9,765 nucleotides of DNA, from the NCBI GenBank assembly GCA_903927495.1, contig CAIYNH010000289.1:1-9765 (forward strand), given 5' to 3'. The first letter of the stretch is position 1, and each line of letters begins with the position of its first letter. Positions 1-7,322 of the stretch are shown in pieces. The stretch comes from an uncultured beta proteobacterium. GTDB taxonomy: Bacteria; Pseudomonadota; Gammaproteobacteria; Burkholderiales; Burkholderiaceae_C. The notes under the pieces were generated by a model. That model had not been told where the DNA came from and did not search any database. It saw only the letters and a program-made list of their open reading frames with translations. The position numbers and the translations under genes were made by a program.

Positions 1-3000
1 ACGGCCTATCTGCTACCAACAACGTAGCGGGCAGCGCAATCAGCGCCAACGGTAGCGGCAACATCTTGCTCAACGCTGGCTCGGCCGGCAGCGTGCTGGT
101 GAGCGCCAATGCAGACATTGTTGCTGGTGGCAACGTGAGCGTTCTTGCAGCTCAAACCATTGTGCAAAACGCCAACATCACCGCCAGCGGTGCTGCAACC
201 ACTATTGAGTTGATAGCTGGTGGTGCAATCAGCATGGGCGCTACAGCCACAATCAGTACCAATAACGGCAATGTGGTGCTCAATGCGGCAGGCGGCAACG
301 TGACGCTGGAGACCATCAATGCAGGTACAGCTAACGTGGCCGTAACAGCCAGTGGCAACATTTTGGACGGCCACACAACGGCAGTGGAAGACATCACCGC
401 AGCTGGCTTGATCCTCAAGGCCGCAGGTGGCATTGGAACTGACGGCACCACGCCCAATGCGTTGGAAACCAGTGTGAGTACCTTGAGCCTGAGTGCTGGG
501 ACAGCCGGTGCCTACGTCACTGAGAGCAACGCTGTCACGGTCAATACCCTGACGGTAGCGGTCAACCGGGTAGGCAGCGATGCCAGTGTCCCTGCAACAG
601 CCAGTGGCACGGCCACGCTAACGCAAGAAGACCTGAGCAGTGCAGGCAAGTTGGTGCTCATCAGCACCTTGGGCGACATTACAGTCAATGCCGGCACGCC
701 AGCCTCGGGGGCTGTTCAAGCCGCAGGCAATATGCTGATCCAGGCAACTGCAGGTGCTATCACCCTCAACGCCAACGCAGCCAATAGCGCCGGCAACACC
801 AGCCTGAGCGCAGCGGGCAACATTGTGCAAAACGCCAACATTACCGCCAGCGGTGCTGCAGCTACTATTGAATTGGTAGCTGGTGGTGCAATCAGCATGG
901 GCGCTACAGCCACAATCAGCACCAATAACGGTAATGTAGTACTTAACGCTGCCGGTGGCGTTGCGTTGGGCCAGGTCACTGCAGGCACCGCCGCCGTGGC
1001 ACTTATTGCCGGCAGTGGCAGCATTACCGATGCCAATAGCAGTACCAATAATGTGGCTGCGGGGTCACTCATGCTCCGGGCGGGTCTCAGTGCAGGTGTG
1101 CCCGGCGATGCTCTTGAAACAGCGGTTGACACGCTGGCTGCAACTACAGCTGGAAATGGTATTTACTTGGCAGAGCGTGATGCTGTTGCGGTTAATACAG
1201 TCACTGTGTCTGTTGCAAGGGTTGATGTGCTGGCTACAACTGCGTTGCAAACACTGACTTTGTCTGACTTGGCAACCACGGGTGGTAATGGCAATATTGA
1301 GTTGATTGCCCAAGGCAGTATTTCCCTGAAAGATGGTTCACCAATAAATGCCATATCAGTCAGTGCCAATGGCTCAGGCAACATCACGATTCAAGCGCAG
1401 GCTGCTGGTTCTGATGTGTTTGTAGATGCCAAGGTGCTGAGTGTTTCCGGCGTTATTACCATTCAAGGTGCAAACACTGTTCGAGTTGTACCTGGCGTGG
1501 AGGTTAGTTCTTCACAGCCGGTTAATTTGCTTGGGGATACAACCCTAACGGCGCAAAACACCAGCAACCCTGGCAACTTGGTTGTGACCAGTCCGAATTT
1601 GAAAATCGTCGAGCCGACTGTATTTACTTCGAACAATACTGCCATCGACGGGGTTTTATTAGTGACGGGCAGTGTGTCGGGTAATAACGGAAACAATGAG
1701 ACTCTGACACTGGATTCCAAGAGTAACGTTAAGGTGACTGGAAGCATTTCCAATATCGACGCTTTGACGGTCAATGCTGCCCACAATGTGTCGTTCACCA
1801 ATACTGTGGCAATTACTGGGGCTGTCGATGTCAAGGCCAGCGGCGATGTGTCTTTTGAGCAAGGCCTGACACTGACCCAAGGTGCCAGCTTGACCCTGGG
1901 TGGTTCGACTGCTGGTACTAGTGCGCATGATGTGACCTTTGGCCATCCGGTGAAGGTGAATGGCAATGTAGTTATCAAAGCCACCGGAGTGGTCGAATTT
2001 AAGAACACTTTGAACTTGACAAATGGTGGCATGCTTGACATCCAGGGCGCGACCAAGGTGGTGTTTGCAGATGGCAGCACAATCACTGTTGATGGCGATC
2101 TGCGTATCGATGCCAAGGCTATGTCACTGCCAAAGGGCGGCTCACTCAATTCAAGCAAACCCGGTAGCACGCTGACCATTACGTCTGCAGGCCAGGATGA
2201 CGCGACCGGCAACAACGATGTGATGGTGGGTGGCTTCAACGCTAATATGCTGAGTCTGACCATCGACGATATTCAAGCCATCGGCAACAACTTCAGCCAA
2301 GTAGTGATTGGCCAGAAAGACTTGGGCAATATCATCTTTGCTGGCAATACCGACCTGACTTCGATAGTCACCACTACCGGAAATAGCACGGTTGGTGCCG
2401 GCATTACTGTGTTGGGTAATACGATCACGCTGCAACCGGGAACTCAGGGTGGAGCGGTGCTGGTCCCAGGTGATGTGAGCTTGAAGGCCAAAGGTGAAGT
2501 GAAACTTGACTCTGGAATAAGTACGGCAGGCACCAACAAGATCAGCGTGACCAGTAACGGCGGCATGATCAAAATGGCAGAAAGTACACGCCTGGATAGT
2601 CTCGGTGGCAATATAGAACTCTTGGGTAACGGGATGGCGTTGGGGTACATCGACGCACGCTCGGCCGACCGTACTGTCATTGGCCTTGTCAATATCGATG
2701 CTGGAAACTCCACAGTGACGGATGCCAATAGAAATAGTGCGCCGGATATTTACGCCAAAGCCATCAACTTTACTGGCTATGGGCCAGCCACTGGTACCGC
2801 CGGTGATGTCATCGAGGTCGTAGCAGATGTTGTGCAAATATCTGTACCCAAAGGTTTGGTCGTGCGCGATACCGCTGCTGATGGACGTACCTACTTTAAC
2901 GTGATGGATGCTGGCAATCTGTATCGACAGCTCGTTGTAGAAGGGACAAACGTCACTCGCGTTACGCAAGACCCTGCTGCGCTTCTGGGCAAGAGCGACA

Positions 3001-3368
3001 CCGACCTGATTGCTGCAGGCATTCCACGTAACAGCCCATTGCTGAAGGCACCGGTGATGGTGACGACGCTGGCCGCTGCGTTTGCGTCAACGCAAAGCCA
3101 GCCGATACAGGTTACCAGCATGGCAGTCAGTCGCTATCTTGGTTCACCTGTGGTGGAAGATGCGCTAAATGGCACTATTAAACTGAACACTGTAGCGCTG
3201 AATACTGGTTTGACAGAAGATTTGTTGTCCGACCAAAGTTATGGCATTGCTAGCCGTTTGCAACAGTCATATATCCTGGGTACCCCAGGCGAACAGCCTT
3301 TTGTGACTGGTTTGGATACGTTCAGTCAGGATGCATTTGAATACTGGGTTGACACTTTGTCTCTTTGA
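1..3368 (+). CDS. Large repetitive FHA-like/beta-helix surface exoprotein, 3' part
   Basis: The reading frame is open from the left edge (first full codon at base 3) to TGA at 3366-3368, so the gene starts outside the window. About 1,121 residues are visible. They are rich in Gly, Ala, Asn, Thr, Ser and Val, and I find no cysteine. Short alternating-hydrophobic repeats such as GNVVLNAAGG, GAISMGATATIS and SGNITIQAQ are typical of the right-handed beta-helix of filamentous haemagglutinin and related adhesins. Two long units of 221 codons begin near 159 and 822. The repeat pattern becomes irregular after about 1430, and the last 200 residues or so are non-repetitive, ending EYWVDTLSL. There is no beta-barrel autotransporter domain, RTX nonapeptide or sorting motif at the C-terminus, so a TpsA-type protein secreted by an outer-membrane TpsB partner is the best inference. 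The N-terminal secretion domain and the partner are not in the window. A role in adhesion or biofilm is inferred from the family. Confidence 0.8.
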   Translation, partial: GLSATNNVAGSAISANGSGNILLNAGSAGSVLVSANADIVAGGNVSVLAAQTIVQNANITASGAATTIELIAGGAISMGATATISTNNGNVVLNAAGGNVTLETINAGTANVAVTASGNILDGHTTAVEDITAAGLILKAAGGIGTDGTTPNALETSVSTLSLSAGTAGAYVTESNAVTVNTLTVAVNRVGSDASVPATASGTATLTQEDLSSAGKLVLISTLGDITVNAGTPASGAVQAAGNMLIQATAGAITLNANAANSAGNTSLSAAGNIVQNANITASGAAATIELVAGGAISMGATATISTNNGNVVLNAAGGVALGQVTAGTAAVALIAGSGSITDANSSTNNVAAGSLMLRAGLSAGVPGDALETAVDTLAATTAGNGIYLAERDAVAVNTVTVSVARVDVLATTALQTLTLSDLATTGGNGNIELIAQGSISLKDGSPINAISVSANGSGNITIQAQAAGSDVFVDAKVLSVSGVITIQGANTVRVVPGVEVSSSQPVNLLGDTTLTAQNTSNPGNLVVTSPNLKIVEPTVFTSNNTAIDGVLLVTGSVSGNNGNNETLTLDSKSNVKVTGSISNIDALTVNAAHNVSFTNTVAITGAVDVKASGDVSFEQGLTLTQGASLTLGGSTAGTSAHDVTFGHPVKVNGNVVIKATGVVEFKNTLNLTNGGMLDIQGATKVVFADGSTITVDGDLRIDAKAMSLPKGGSLNSSKPGSTLTITSAGQDDATGNNDVMVGGFNANMLSLTIDDIQAIGNNFSQVVIGQKDLGNIIFAGNTDLTSIVTTTGNSTVGAGITVLGNTITLQPGTQGGAVLVPGDVSLKAKGEVKLDSGISTAGTNKISVTSNGGMIKMAESTRLDSLGGNIELLGNGMALGYIDARSADRTVIGLVNIDAGNSTVTDANRNSAPDIYAKAINFTGYGPATGTAGDVIEVVADVVQISVPKGLVVRDTAADGRTYFNVMDAGNLYRQLVVEGTNVTRVTQDPAALLGKSDTDLIAAGIPRNSPLLKAPVMVTTLAAAFASTQSQPIQVTSMAVSRYLGSPVVEDALNGTIKLNTVALNTGLTEDLLSDQSYGIASRLQQSYILGTPGEQPFVTGLDTFSQDAFEYWVDTLSL
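159..296 (+). repeat. Direct repeat copy 1 within the exoprotein gene
   Basis: This 138-bp stretch recurs 663 bp (221 codons) downstream at 822-959. By hand I count 14 mismatches, leaving 124 of 138 bases the same. The encoded 46 residues, starting IVQNANITASG, differ at only two positions (T/A and I/V), so nearly all changes are silent. It is the best conserved part of a longer, more diverged 221-codon unit. Confidence 0.85.
822..959 (+). repeat. Direct repeat copy 2 within the exoprotein gene
   Basis: This is the second copy of the 138-bp block at 159-296, in the same frame. After it, protein similarity to unit 1 continues more weakly: ALETAVDTL against ALETSVSTL, and DAVAVNTVTVSVARV against NAVTVNTLTVAVNRV. 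This shows tandem 221-residue units in which one part stayed, or was made, nearly identical. No third close copy begins at the expected position near 1485. Confidence 0.85.
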
Positions 3369-3373
3369 TTATT

Positions 3374-3377
3374 GGAG
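3374..3377 (+). promoter_or_regulatory. Ribosome binding site of the DUF1566 lipoprotein gene
   Basis: GGAG lies 6 bases before the ATG at 3384. This spacing selects that ATG over the in-frame TTG at 3372, which would place the Shine-Dalgarno sequence inside the gene, and over the ATG at 3420, which has no good site. The 15-bp gap after the upstream stop codon suggests co-transcription with the exoprotein gene. Confidence 0.7.
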
Positions 3378-3383
3378 CTTTTT

Positions 3384-4901
3384 ATGAAAATTTCACAAAC
3401 TTTTGGCTGGGTGCCAGCTATGTCTTATCGGTCTTTTTGGGCCGGGTCCATACTTGTTGCTGGTACCTTGGTTTCAGCCTGTAGTGGAGGAGGTGGGTCG
3501 CCGATGCCTGAAGCCGTCGTGACCGATGTTGAACAAACGAGCTCTGTGTTGGAGGGCAGCGTTGCCAATGGCAAAACATTGTTGCAATTCAAGGTCACAC
3601 TGAATAAGCCCGTCGTAAGTGGCTTGACTGTCAAGGCCAGTACGGTAAGTACCATCAAGCCTGGATTTGCCAGCACAACCGGTTCTGCCAAAGGAGGGGC
3701 AACTTGCGCAGGTGATGTAGATTACATCGAATTTACCGACAAACCATTTGTGTTTGCGGCAGGATCAACTTCGGGTTATTTAACCGTAGAAGTATGTCAG
3801 GACGCTGTTTTTGAGCCAAATGAGACAGTCGATGTTAGTTGGACATCAGTCGGTGCGGCAGGCGGTACGGTCCATGGCACCATCATCAACGACGATGCTG
3901 GCGGTTTGAATGGCACCGGTGCAACTGCATTGCTGGGTGCGTTGCCCGCTTCTGGCCGTGATGTAAATTCGTGGACCAATGATAGCGGTGACGGTGCCCT
4001 TGGGTTTTCATTTGATTCAACCACCAATGTCCCTTGCATTGTGGACAAGGTGACTGGTTTGACTTGGCAAAAGGGCTGGTCAGGTAACGGTTTGGCGTTC
4101 ACAGGTTTGCAAGCGGCAGTCGATGCTGCTAATCAGCAGGCAGGTGGTGGGTTGTGTGGCAAAACAGGTTGGCGAGTACCCAGCAGCAACGAACTTTTGT
4201 CGCTGATGAACTTCAGTATTGCAACTGGCGGCATAGTCAATGCAGATGCTTTGGGTAATGTTGTCAATCAAATGACAGGTGAGTTCTGGAGCATCGAACA
4301 AGTAGCCAATGCCACTGATAACGCGTGGGTGGTTGCACCAAGCCAGGGTGGCGCAGTGTCTTCAGTTGCTAAGACACAGGTATCGTCTTTACTTAGACTT
4401 GTAAACGGAACACCTCGGGCAGCTGCATGCCTTGACGCAGCAGATCGTTTCACCGTCGTCAAAGACAAAAATATTGCACCTGACGGTACCATTGAAGACA
4501 CAAAAACAGGTCTGATGTGGAAGCAGTGCACAGAAGGTTTTTTTGGGGATCAATGCAACCAGAGTAGCACTCCTACTTTTGATACCGCCAGCAGCTCTCC
4601 AACTTATGTCGCTAGTTGGTTGAAAAAAGTCAACGATAACCCGACCACATTGGGTGCTCAATACAACGATTGGCGTGTTCCAACGGTCAAAGAATTGGCT
4701 TCATTGGTGGATCGCTGCATTGTCACACCGCCAGCAATTAACGCAACGATGTTTCCAGGAAGCAAATCCCAGTCATACATTTCAGTCACTGTTGATGCGA
4801 ACAATCCATCTCAGTTCTGGTATGTCGACTTCAAGGATGGGACGATCGCAGTAGGCGCACCATCTAACAAATACTTGCGTCTTGTTCGCGCCGGTCAATA
4901 A
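3384..4901 (+). CDS. Lipoprotein with Calx-beta-like domain and two DUF1566 (Lcl C-terminal) domains
   Basis: The protein has 505 residues from ATG 3384, chosen for its GGAG site. The N-terminus carries a hydrophobic segment (about residues 18-32) ending in the lipobox LVSAC, so Cys33 should be lipidated. A Gly/Ser linker follows. Residues of about 50-172 resemble a Calx-beta domain: they end in the sequence EPNETVDVSW and the strand GTVHGTIINDDAG. Two DUF1566/Lcl_C units follow. The first spans about 215-340 (VTGLTWQKGW, GWRVPSSNELLSL, FWSIEQ, LLRLVNG). The second spans about 368-503 (DTKTGLMWKQC, DWRVPTVKELASLVD, FWYVDFKDG, YLRLVRAG). DUF1566 is common in secreted or surface lipoproteins of Gram-negatives, and Lcl of Legionella, which carries this C-terminal domain, is a glycosaminoglycan-binding adhesin. 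Here a surface or periplasmic ligand-binding role is inferred. Gene order suggests function with the upstream exoprotein. Eight or more cysteines outside the lipobox may form disulfides, in contrast to the Cys-free upstream protein. Confidence 0.85.
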   Translation: MKISQTFGWVPAMSYRSFWAGSILVAGTLVSACSGGGGSPMPEAVVTDVEQTSSVLEGSVANGKTLLQFKVTLNKPVVSGLTVKASTVSTIKPGFASTTGSAKGGATCAGDVDYIEFTDKPFVFAAGSTSGYLTVEVCQDAVFEPNETVDVSWTSVGAAGGTVHGTIINDDAGGLNGTGATALLGALPASGRDVNSWTNDSGDGALGFSFDSTTNVPCIVDKVTGLTWQKGWSGNGLAFTGLQAAVDAANQQAGGGLCGKTGWRVPSSNELLSLMNFSIATGGIVNADALGNVVNQMTGEFWSIEQVANATDNAWVVAPSQGGAVSSVAKTQVSSLLRLVNGTPRAAACLDAADRFTVVKDKNIAPDGTIEDTKTGLMWKQCTEGFFGDQCNQSSTPTFDTASSSPTYVASWLKKVNDNPTTLGAQYNDWRVPTVKELASLVDRCIVTPPAINATMFPGSKSQSYISVTVDANNPSQFWYVDFKDGTIAVGAPSNKYLRLVRAGQ

Positions 4902-4915
4902 TCCACGCATCACCC

Positions 4916-5806
4916 GTGCAGCACCTCACACCCCCCGATGGCCAGAGCCCAGAGCTGTCGGCGATGCTGGATGAAATTCACAATCATCTGGTGTTCGTGC
5001 TGACCGAAAAGCTGGGCTGGCACGATGCTACCAACCCAGAGATGGCATTGGGCAGTGGACATGTCGTGATTCGCTTTGAAATTCGGGGCCAGCGCATGGT
5101 GTATCGGGTGGCCAGGCATGGGCTACAACAGCACAAGCGCACCATGCTGGCCTACCGGCATGTTGGCGGGTTGGGCATTATTCCAGAAAAAATTTACCAT
5201 GATGGTAAATGCGTTATCGAACGTCATGCTGATGGGGTGGCGCTGACAGCGCAAGTTTCTGATGGGGTACTGGTGCAACTGGCGCAACGCCTGTCGCAGT
5301 TGCACGCGATCGGTGCGCATGGCTTTGGCCCCCTCGACTTTGACTTGCAGGGCAGTTTTGCCGATGCTCAAGACTACTACAAAGAACGAAGCACTATCGA
5401 ATTCGATCGGTCAGAGATGGATTTGACAGAAGCGCAAGAGTCGTTTTTGACCGCTAATCTGGAGCAAGTGCTTAAACCGCCAACCGCGTTGCTGACTGCA
5501 CCCGTGCGGCTAGGCCATGGCGACTTGTGGCGCAACAACATTTTGATCACCCATGATAGTTTTCGCATTGTGGACTGGGATCGTATTGGTGCCTACCCCA
5601 TCGAGCGTGAACTGGCGTTTTTATGGGAGCTTGGTTTATCGGCGCATCAATTTACCTTGTTTTACGAACATTATGCGCAAGCCAGTGCTTTGAATCCTGT
5701 GCTGTTGGCCTGGTTTGCCAAGCGGCGGGTATTGGGTGATGTTGGATTGCCTTTGGCCAAAAAGCTGCAAAAACTGCAGAAAATTGACGAACTTGCCAAT
5801 GAATGA
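4916..5806 (+). CDS. APH/choline-kinase-fold phosphotransferase
   Basis: This is a 296-residue cytoplasmic protein if it starts at GTG 4916. The ATG at 4964 (280 residues) is an alternative, and neither start has a strong Shine-Dalgarno sequence. The kinase core is clear. The catalytic loop LGHGDLWRNNIL (residues 199-210) supplies His201, Asp203 and Asn208. The metal-binding motif IVDWD (218-222) is followed by RIGAYPIERELAFL. The strand MVYRVARHG (61-69) sits where the nucleotide-binding lysine usually lies; here it carries Arg, as in some members. The family phosphorylates small molecules (aminoglycosides, choline, ethanolamine, homoserine, sugars) or, rarely, proteins. The substrate cannot be told from sequence, and resistance should not be assumed. 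The gene follows the lipoprotein by 14 bp (62 bp if ATG 4964 is used). Its 3' end overlaps the next oxygenase gene by 8 bp, suggesting translational coupling. Confidence 0.82.
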   Translation: MQHLTPPDGQSPELSAMLDEIHNHLVFVLTEKLGWHDATNPEMALGSGHVVIRFEIRGQRMVYRVARHGLQQHKRTMLAYRHVGGLGIIPEKIYHDGKCVIERHADGVALTAQVSDGVLVQLAQRLSQLHAIGAHGFGPLDFDLQGSFADAQDYYKERSTIEFDRSEMDLTEAQESFLTANLEQVLKPPTALLTAPVRLGHGDLWRNNILITHDSFRIVDWDRIGAYPIERELAFLWELGLSAHQFTLFYEHYAQASALNPVLLAWFAKRRVLGDVGLPLAKKLQKLQKIDELANE

Positions 5807-6350
5807 GTTGCTTGAAGCGTGTAACTATCTGGTTGTGCCGCAGTTCATTTCGCGCGAGCGGGCACTGGCGTTGGCGAAAGCGCTGGCCAGACAGCATGAA
5901 AAAACCCCACTGCCGTCAGATACATTGGTACCAGGGGCTCCCGCCGTCTATGACTTTTTGCCTTTTGTGCGCCTTTTGATTGAAAAAATCCCACAGGTCG
6001 AGGCGTTGTGTGATGAGCGTGTGTTACCCACCTACACTTATGCGCGCCTATACAGTCATGGCGAGGCCTTGCCTGATCATCTCGATCGAGATGCTTGCGA
6101 GCTGAGCTTGACGCTGAACCTGGATGCCGACGAGCCGTGGCCGATCTGGCTCAAAACCCCTGCCGGCGAGGCGGTATCGGTGCGCCAGCAACCCGGCGAT
6201 GCGGTAATGTACTTGGGCTGCAGAACTCCGCACTGGCGTGAGCCCTTGGTTGGTCAGTTTTGCACACAGGTTTTTATACATTACGTATTTTCTTTTGGAC
6301 ATCGAGCCTATGCTTACTTCGACAAAAAGCGCACTTCAAACACCTATTGA
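5799..6350 (+). CDS. 2OG-Fe(II) oxygenase family protein (first of two)
   Basis: The protein has 183 residues from ATG 5799, which overlaps the kinase stop codon by 8 bp. A longer frame from 5715 would lie inside the kinase gene and adds no recognisable sequence. The double-stranded beta-helix oxygenase core shows a likely iron triad: His94-x-Asp96 in LPDHLDRDACELSLTLNL, and distal His145 in PGDAVMYLGCRTPHWREPL. The segment ends TQVFIHYVF. These features match a known but largely uncharacterised 2OG-Fe(II) oxygenase group with the HWRE and QVFxHY signatures. The usual Gly-x-Arg after the distal His, which binds the 2-oxoglutarate C5 carboxylate, is not evident, so another residue may do this. 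The expected reaction is 2-oxoglutarate-dependent hydroxylation of an unknown substrate in the cytoplasm. It sits between a kinase and a second oxygenase. The family call is fairly sure; the substrate is unknown. Confidence 0.75.
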   Translation: MNELLEACNYLVVPQFISRERALALAKALARQHEKTPLPSDTLVPGAPAVYDFLPFVRLLIEKIPQVEALCDERVLPTYTYARLYSHGEALPDHLDRDACELSLTLNLDADEPWPIWLKTPAGEAVSVRQQPGDAVMYLGCRTPHWREPLVGQFCTQVFIHYVFSFGHRAYAYFDKKRTSNTY

Positions 6351-6900
6351 TGCCTACATTTTGACGTTTGAAAACATGCTTAAACCAGAGTTTTGTGATC
6401 AACTCATCACCGAATTTGAAGATTCCGACGAGTGGAACACTGCTTTGGTGGGTGAAGACTCCAGCGTTGAGCGCCGTGTGCGCAATGCCGATGTGATTAA
6501 TTTATCAAACCGATCAGTGCTGCAAAAAAATCCGACTGTGCGCAAAAAGATAGAAGATATATTATTTACCGCGTGCAGTGTCGCAGTGCGTAAGTACCAA
6601 GCTCAAGTGCAGCATTGCCGCATCGTGCAGGGTATGAGTTTTGAGCTCCTTCGTTACCGGACGGGTGGCTATTACCGTCAGCATACTGATTCGTTTAAAA
6701 AAGTACCCCGAGCGCTAACCTGTTCTTTTGCGCTGAATGACGACTTTGATGGCGGCGCATGGGGTTTTTTTAACGGTGAAAAAACCGTGACAGTGCCCAA
6801 GGGAGCAGCAGTGATGTTTCCGTCCAATTTCTTGTTTCCGCATGAGATTCTGGAAGTGACCCGCGGCACGCGGTATTCTGTGGTGACGTGGATGATCTGA
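6310..6900 (+). CDS. Prolyl-4-hydroxylase-like 2OG-Fe(II) oxygenase (second of two)
   Basis: The protein has 196 residues from ATG 6310. The frame is open upstream to GTG 6238, but that start would increase the overlap with the preceding gene from 41 to 113 bp, and homology-like sequence begins only near AYILTFENML. The P4Hc/PKHD-type core is complete. YRTGGYYRQHTDSF (residues 116-129) gives His125 and Asp127. ALNDDFDGGAWGFF is the typical middle strand. FPHEILEVTRGTRYSVVTWM (176-195) gives distal His178 and Arg188 for 2-oxoglutarate. Bacterial members hydroxylate prolines or other residues in proteins and peptides, or small molecules. The substrate is unknown. It resembles the preceding oxygenase only in fold, not in close sequence, so it is not a recent duplicate. 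The stop codon lies 25 bp from a Tn3-type transposon end. Confidence 0.85.
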   Translation: MLTSTKSALQTPIDAYILTFENMLKPEFCDQLITEFEDSDEWNTALVGEDSSVERRVRNADVINLSNRSVLQKNPTVRKKIEDILFTACSVAVRKYQAQVQHCRIVQGMSFELLRYRTGGYYRQHTDSFKKVPRALTCSFALNDDFDGGAWGFFNGEKTVTVPKGAAVMFPSNFLFPHEILEVTRGTRYSVVTWMI

Positions 6901-6925
6901 CGTTGAAGCATGAATCGTTGGTTTG

Positions 6926-6963
6926 GGGGTCTGAGGTGCAGTGGAACGGAAAACCGGGTTAAG
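6926..6963 (+). repeat. Tn3-type terminal inverted repeat (38 bp, one end only)
   Basis: The 38 bases starting GGGGTCTGA match the terminal repeat of Tn3, as I remember it, at about 30 of 38 positions without gaps. Shared blocks are GGGGTCTGA (6926-6934), GTGGAACG (6941-6948) and TTAAG (6959-6963). In Tn3 elements the GGGG tip is outermost, so the transposon lies to the right. This agrees with a transposase 3' end found 57 bp inside. The matching opposite end is not in this window. The five bases just outside, GTTTG (6921-6925), would be one target-site copy if the insertion was simple. Confidence 0.85.
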
Positions 6964-7020
6964 CAGTCAATTTAAATGGACAAATGAATTCGGGCTGCAT
7001 CGGTCTGCTATTTTTCATGC

Positions 7021-7310
7021 CTAGTTCGGATCTGTCGGGTCACGTAAAGGCCGTAACTCACCCTTGGTCACAGCCTCTGGCATCGAGAAAGAATATCGAC
7101 CCATCATGTTGATGTGTTCATAAAGCCGGGGTGAAAGACTGGCGACATCCGCATCGTTAACGGAATCACCATTGGCGCGCAATTGGTTCACGGCGGCTTG
7201 CATGTAAATGGTGTTCCACAGAACGATCATATTGAGTACAAAGCCAGTCACCGACTAAATCGATGTCCGCCCAAGGTATCCAGTTCAAGATCGTTGATCG
7301 TTGTAACGAT
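7021..7310 (-). pseudogene. tnpA: Tn3-family transposase, C-terminal fragment
   Basis: The solid part is 76 codons (7251 to the stop at 7021-7023). It contains VLNMIVLWNTIYMQAA, LSPRLYEHINMMGRYSF and VTKGELRPLRD, the well-known C-terminus of Tn3/Tn21-type transposases (full proteins are close to 1,000 residues). An in-frame TAG lies two codons before residue 1 of this stretch. In another frame on the same strand, bases of about 7310-7250 encode INDLELDTLGG, which could be the degraded EDQLGTLG segment that precedes it in Tn3. If so, the fragment has a frameshift and reaches about 7310. The DDE catalytic residues lie upstream in the full protein and are absent, so it is inactive. The upstream 90 percent was lost by deletion or replaced at a junction with the sensor kinase gene. 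Confidence 0.85.
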
Positions 7311-7322
7311 ACCGGAACATCT

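Larger units (their letters stand above)
6926..7322. mobile_element. Remnant of a Tn3-family transposon (one end)
   Basis: The segment holds one terminal repeat, 57 bp of AT-rich non-coding DNA (6964-7020) and the broken 3' end of the transposase gene in the normal orientation for this end. No resolvase, res site or second terminus is visible. The right boundary is unclear. It is set here at the stop codon of the kinase gene, but the element could continue to the right if the kinase is a passenger. Confidence 0.7.

Noticed and set aside
1463..2263. Long minus-strand open frame of 266 codons inside the exoprotein gene
   Set aside because: It is antisense to a clear beta-helix coding frame, has no recognisable domain, and is explained by the low stop frequency opposite repetitive Gly/Ala/Val/Thr codons.
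2151..2969. Minus-strand open frame of 272 codons inside the exoprotein gene
   Set aside because: It is antisense to the repetitive coding frame, with His/Cys-rich unstructured-looking translation and no motif. It is a shadow frame.
3300..3368. C-terminal autotransporter barrel or outer-membrane sorting signal on the exoprotein
   Set aside because: The C-terminus ends in EYWVDTLSL, without the amphipathic strand pattern and terminal Phe/Trp of a barrel, and there is no anchor motif.
5715..5798. Earlier start for the first oxygenase
   Set aside because: It would lie wholly within the 3' part of the kinase gene, and the added residues look like an out-of-frame reading of it.
4916..5806. Antibiotic resistance gene (aminoglycoside phosphotransferase)
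   Set aside because: Only the general kinase fold motifs match. The context is not a resistance island, and the wider family acts on many other substrates.
6238..6309. Earlier GTG start for the second oxygenase
   Set aside because: It would add 24 residues and a 113-bp overlap with the previous gene, and the extra residues show no family similarity. The ATG at 6310 fits better.
7288..7301. Tandem AACGATC pair on the minus strand as a possible regulatory or recombination site
   Set aside because: Two 7-bp copies are too short to support a site, and the stretch is better explained as degraded transposase coding sequence.
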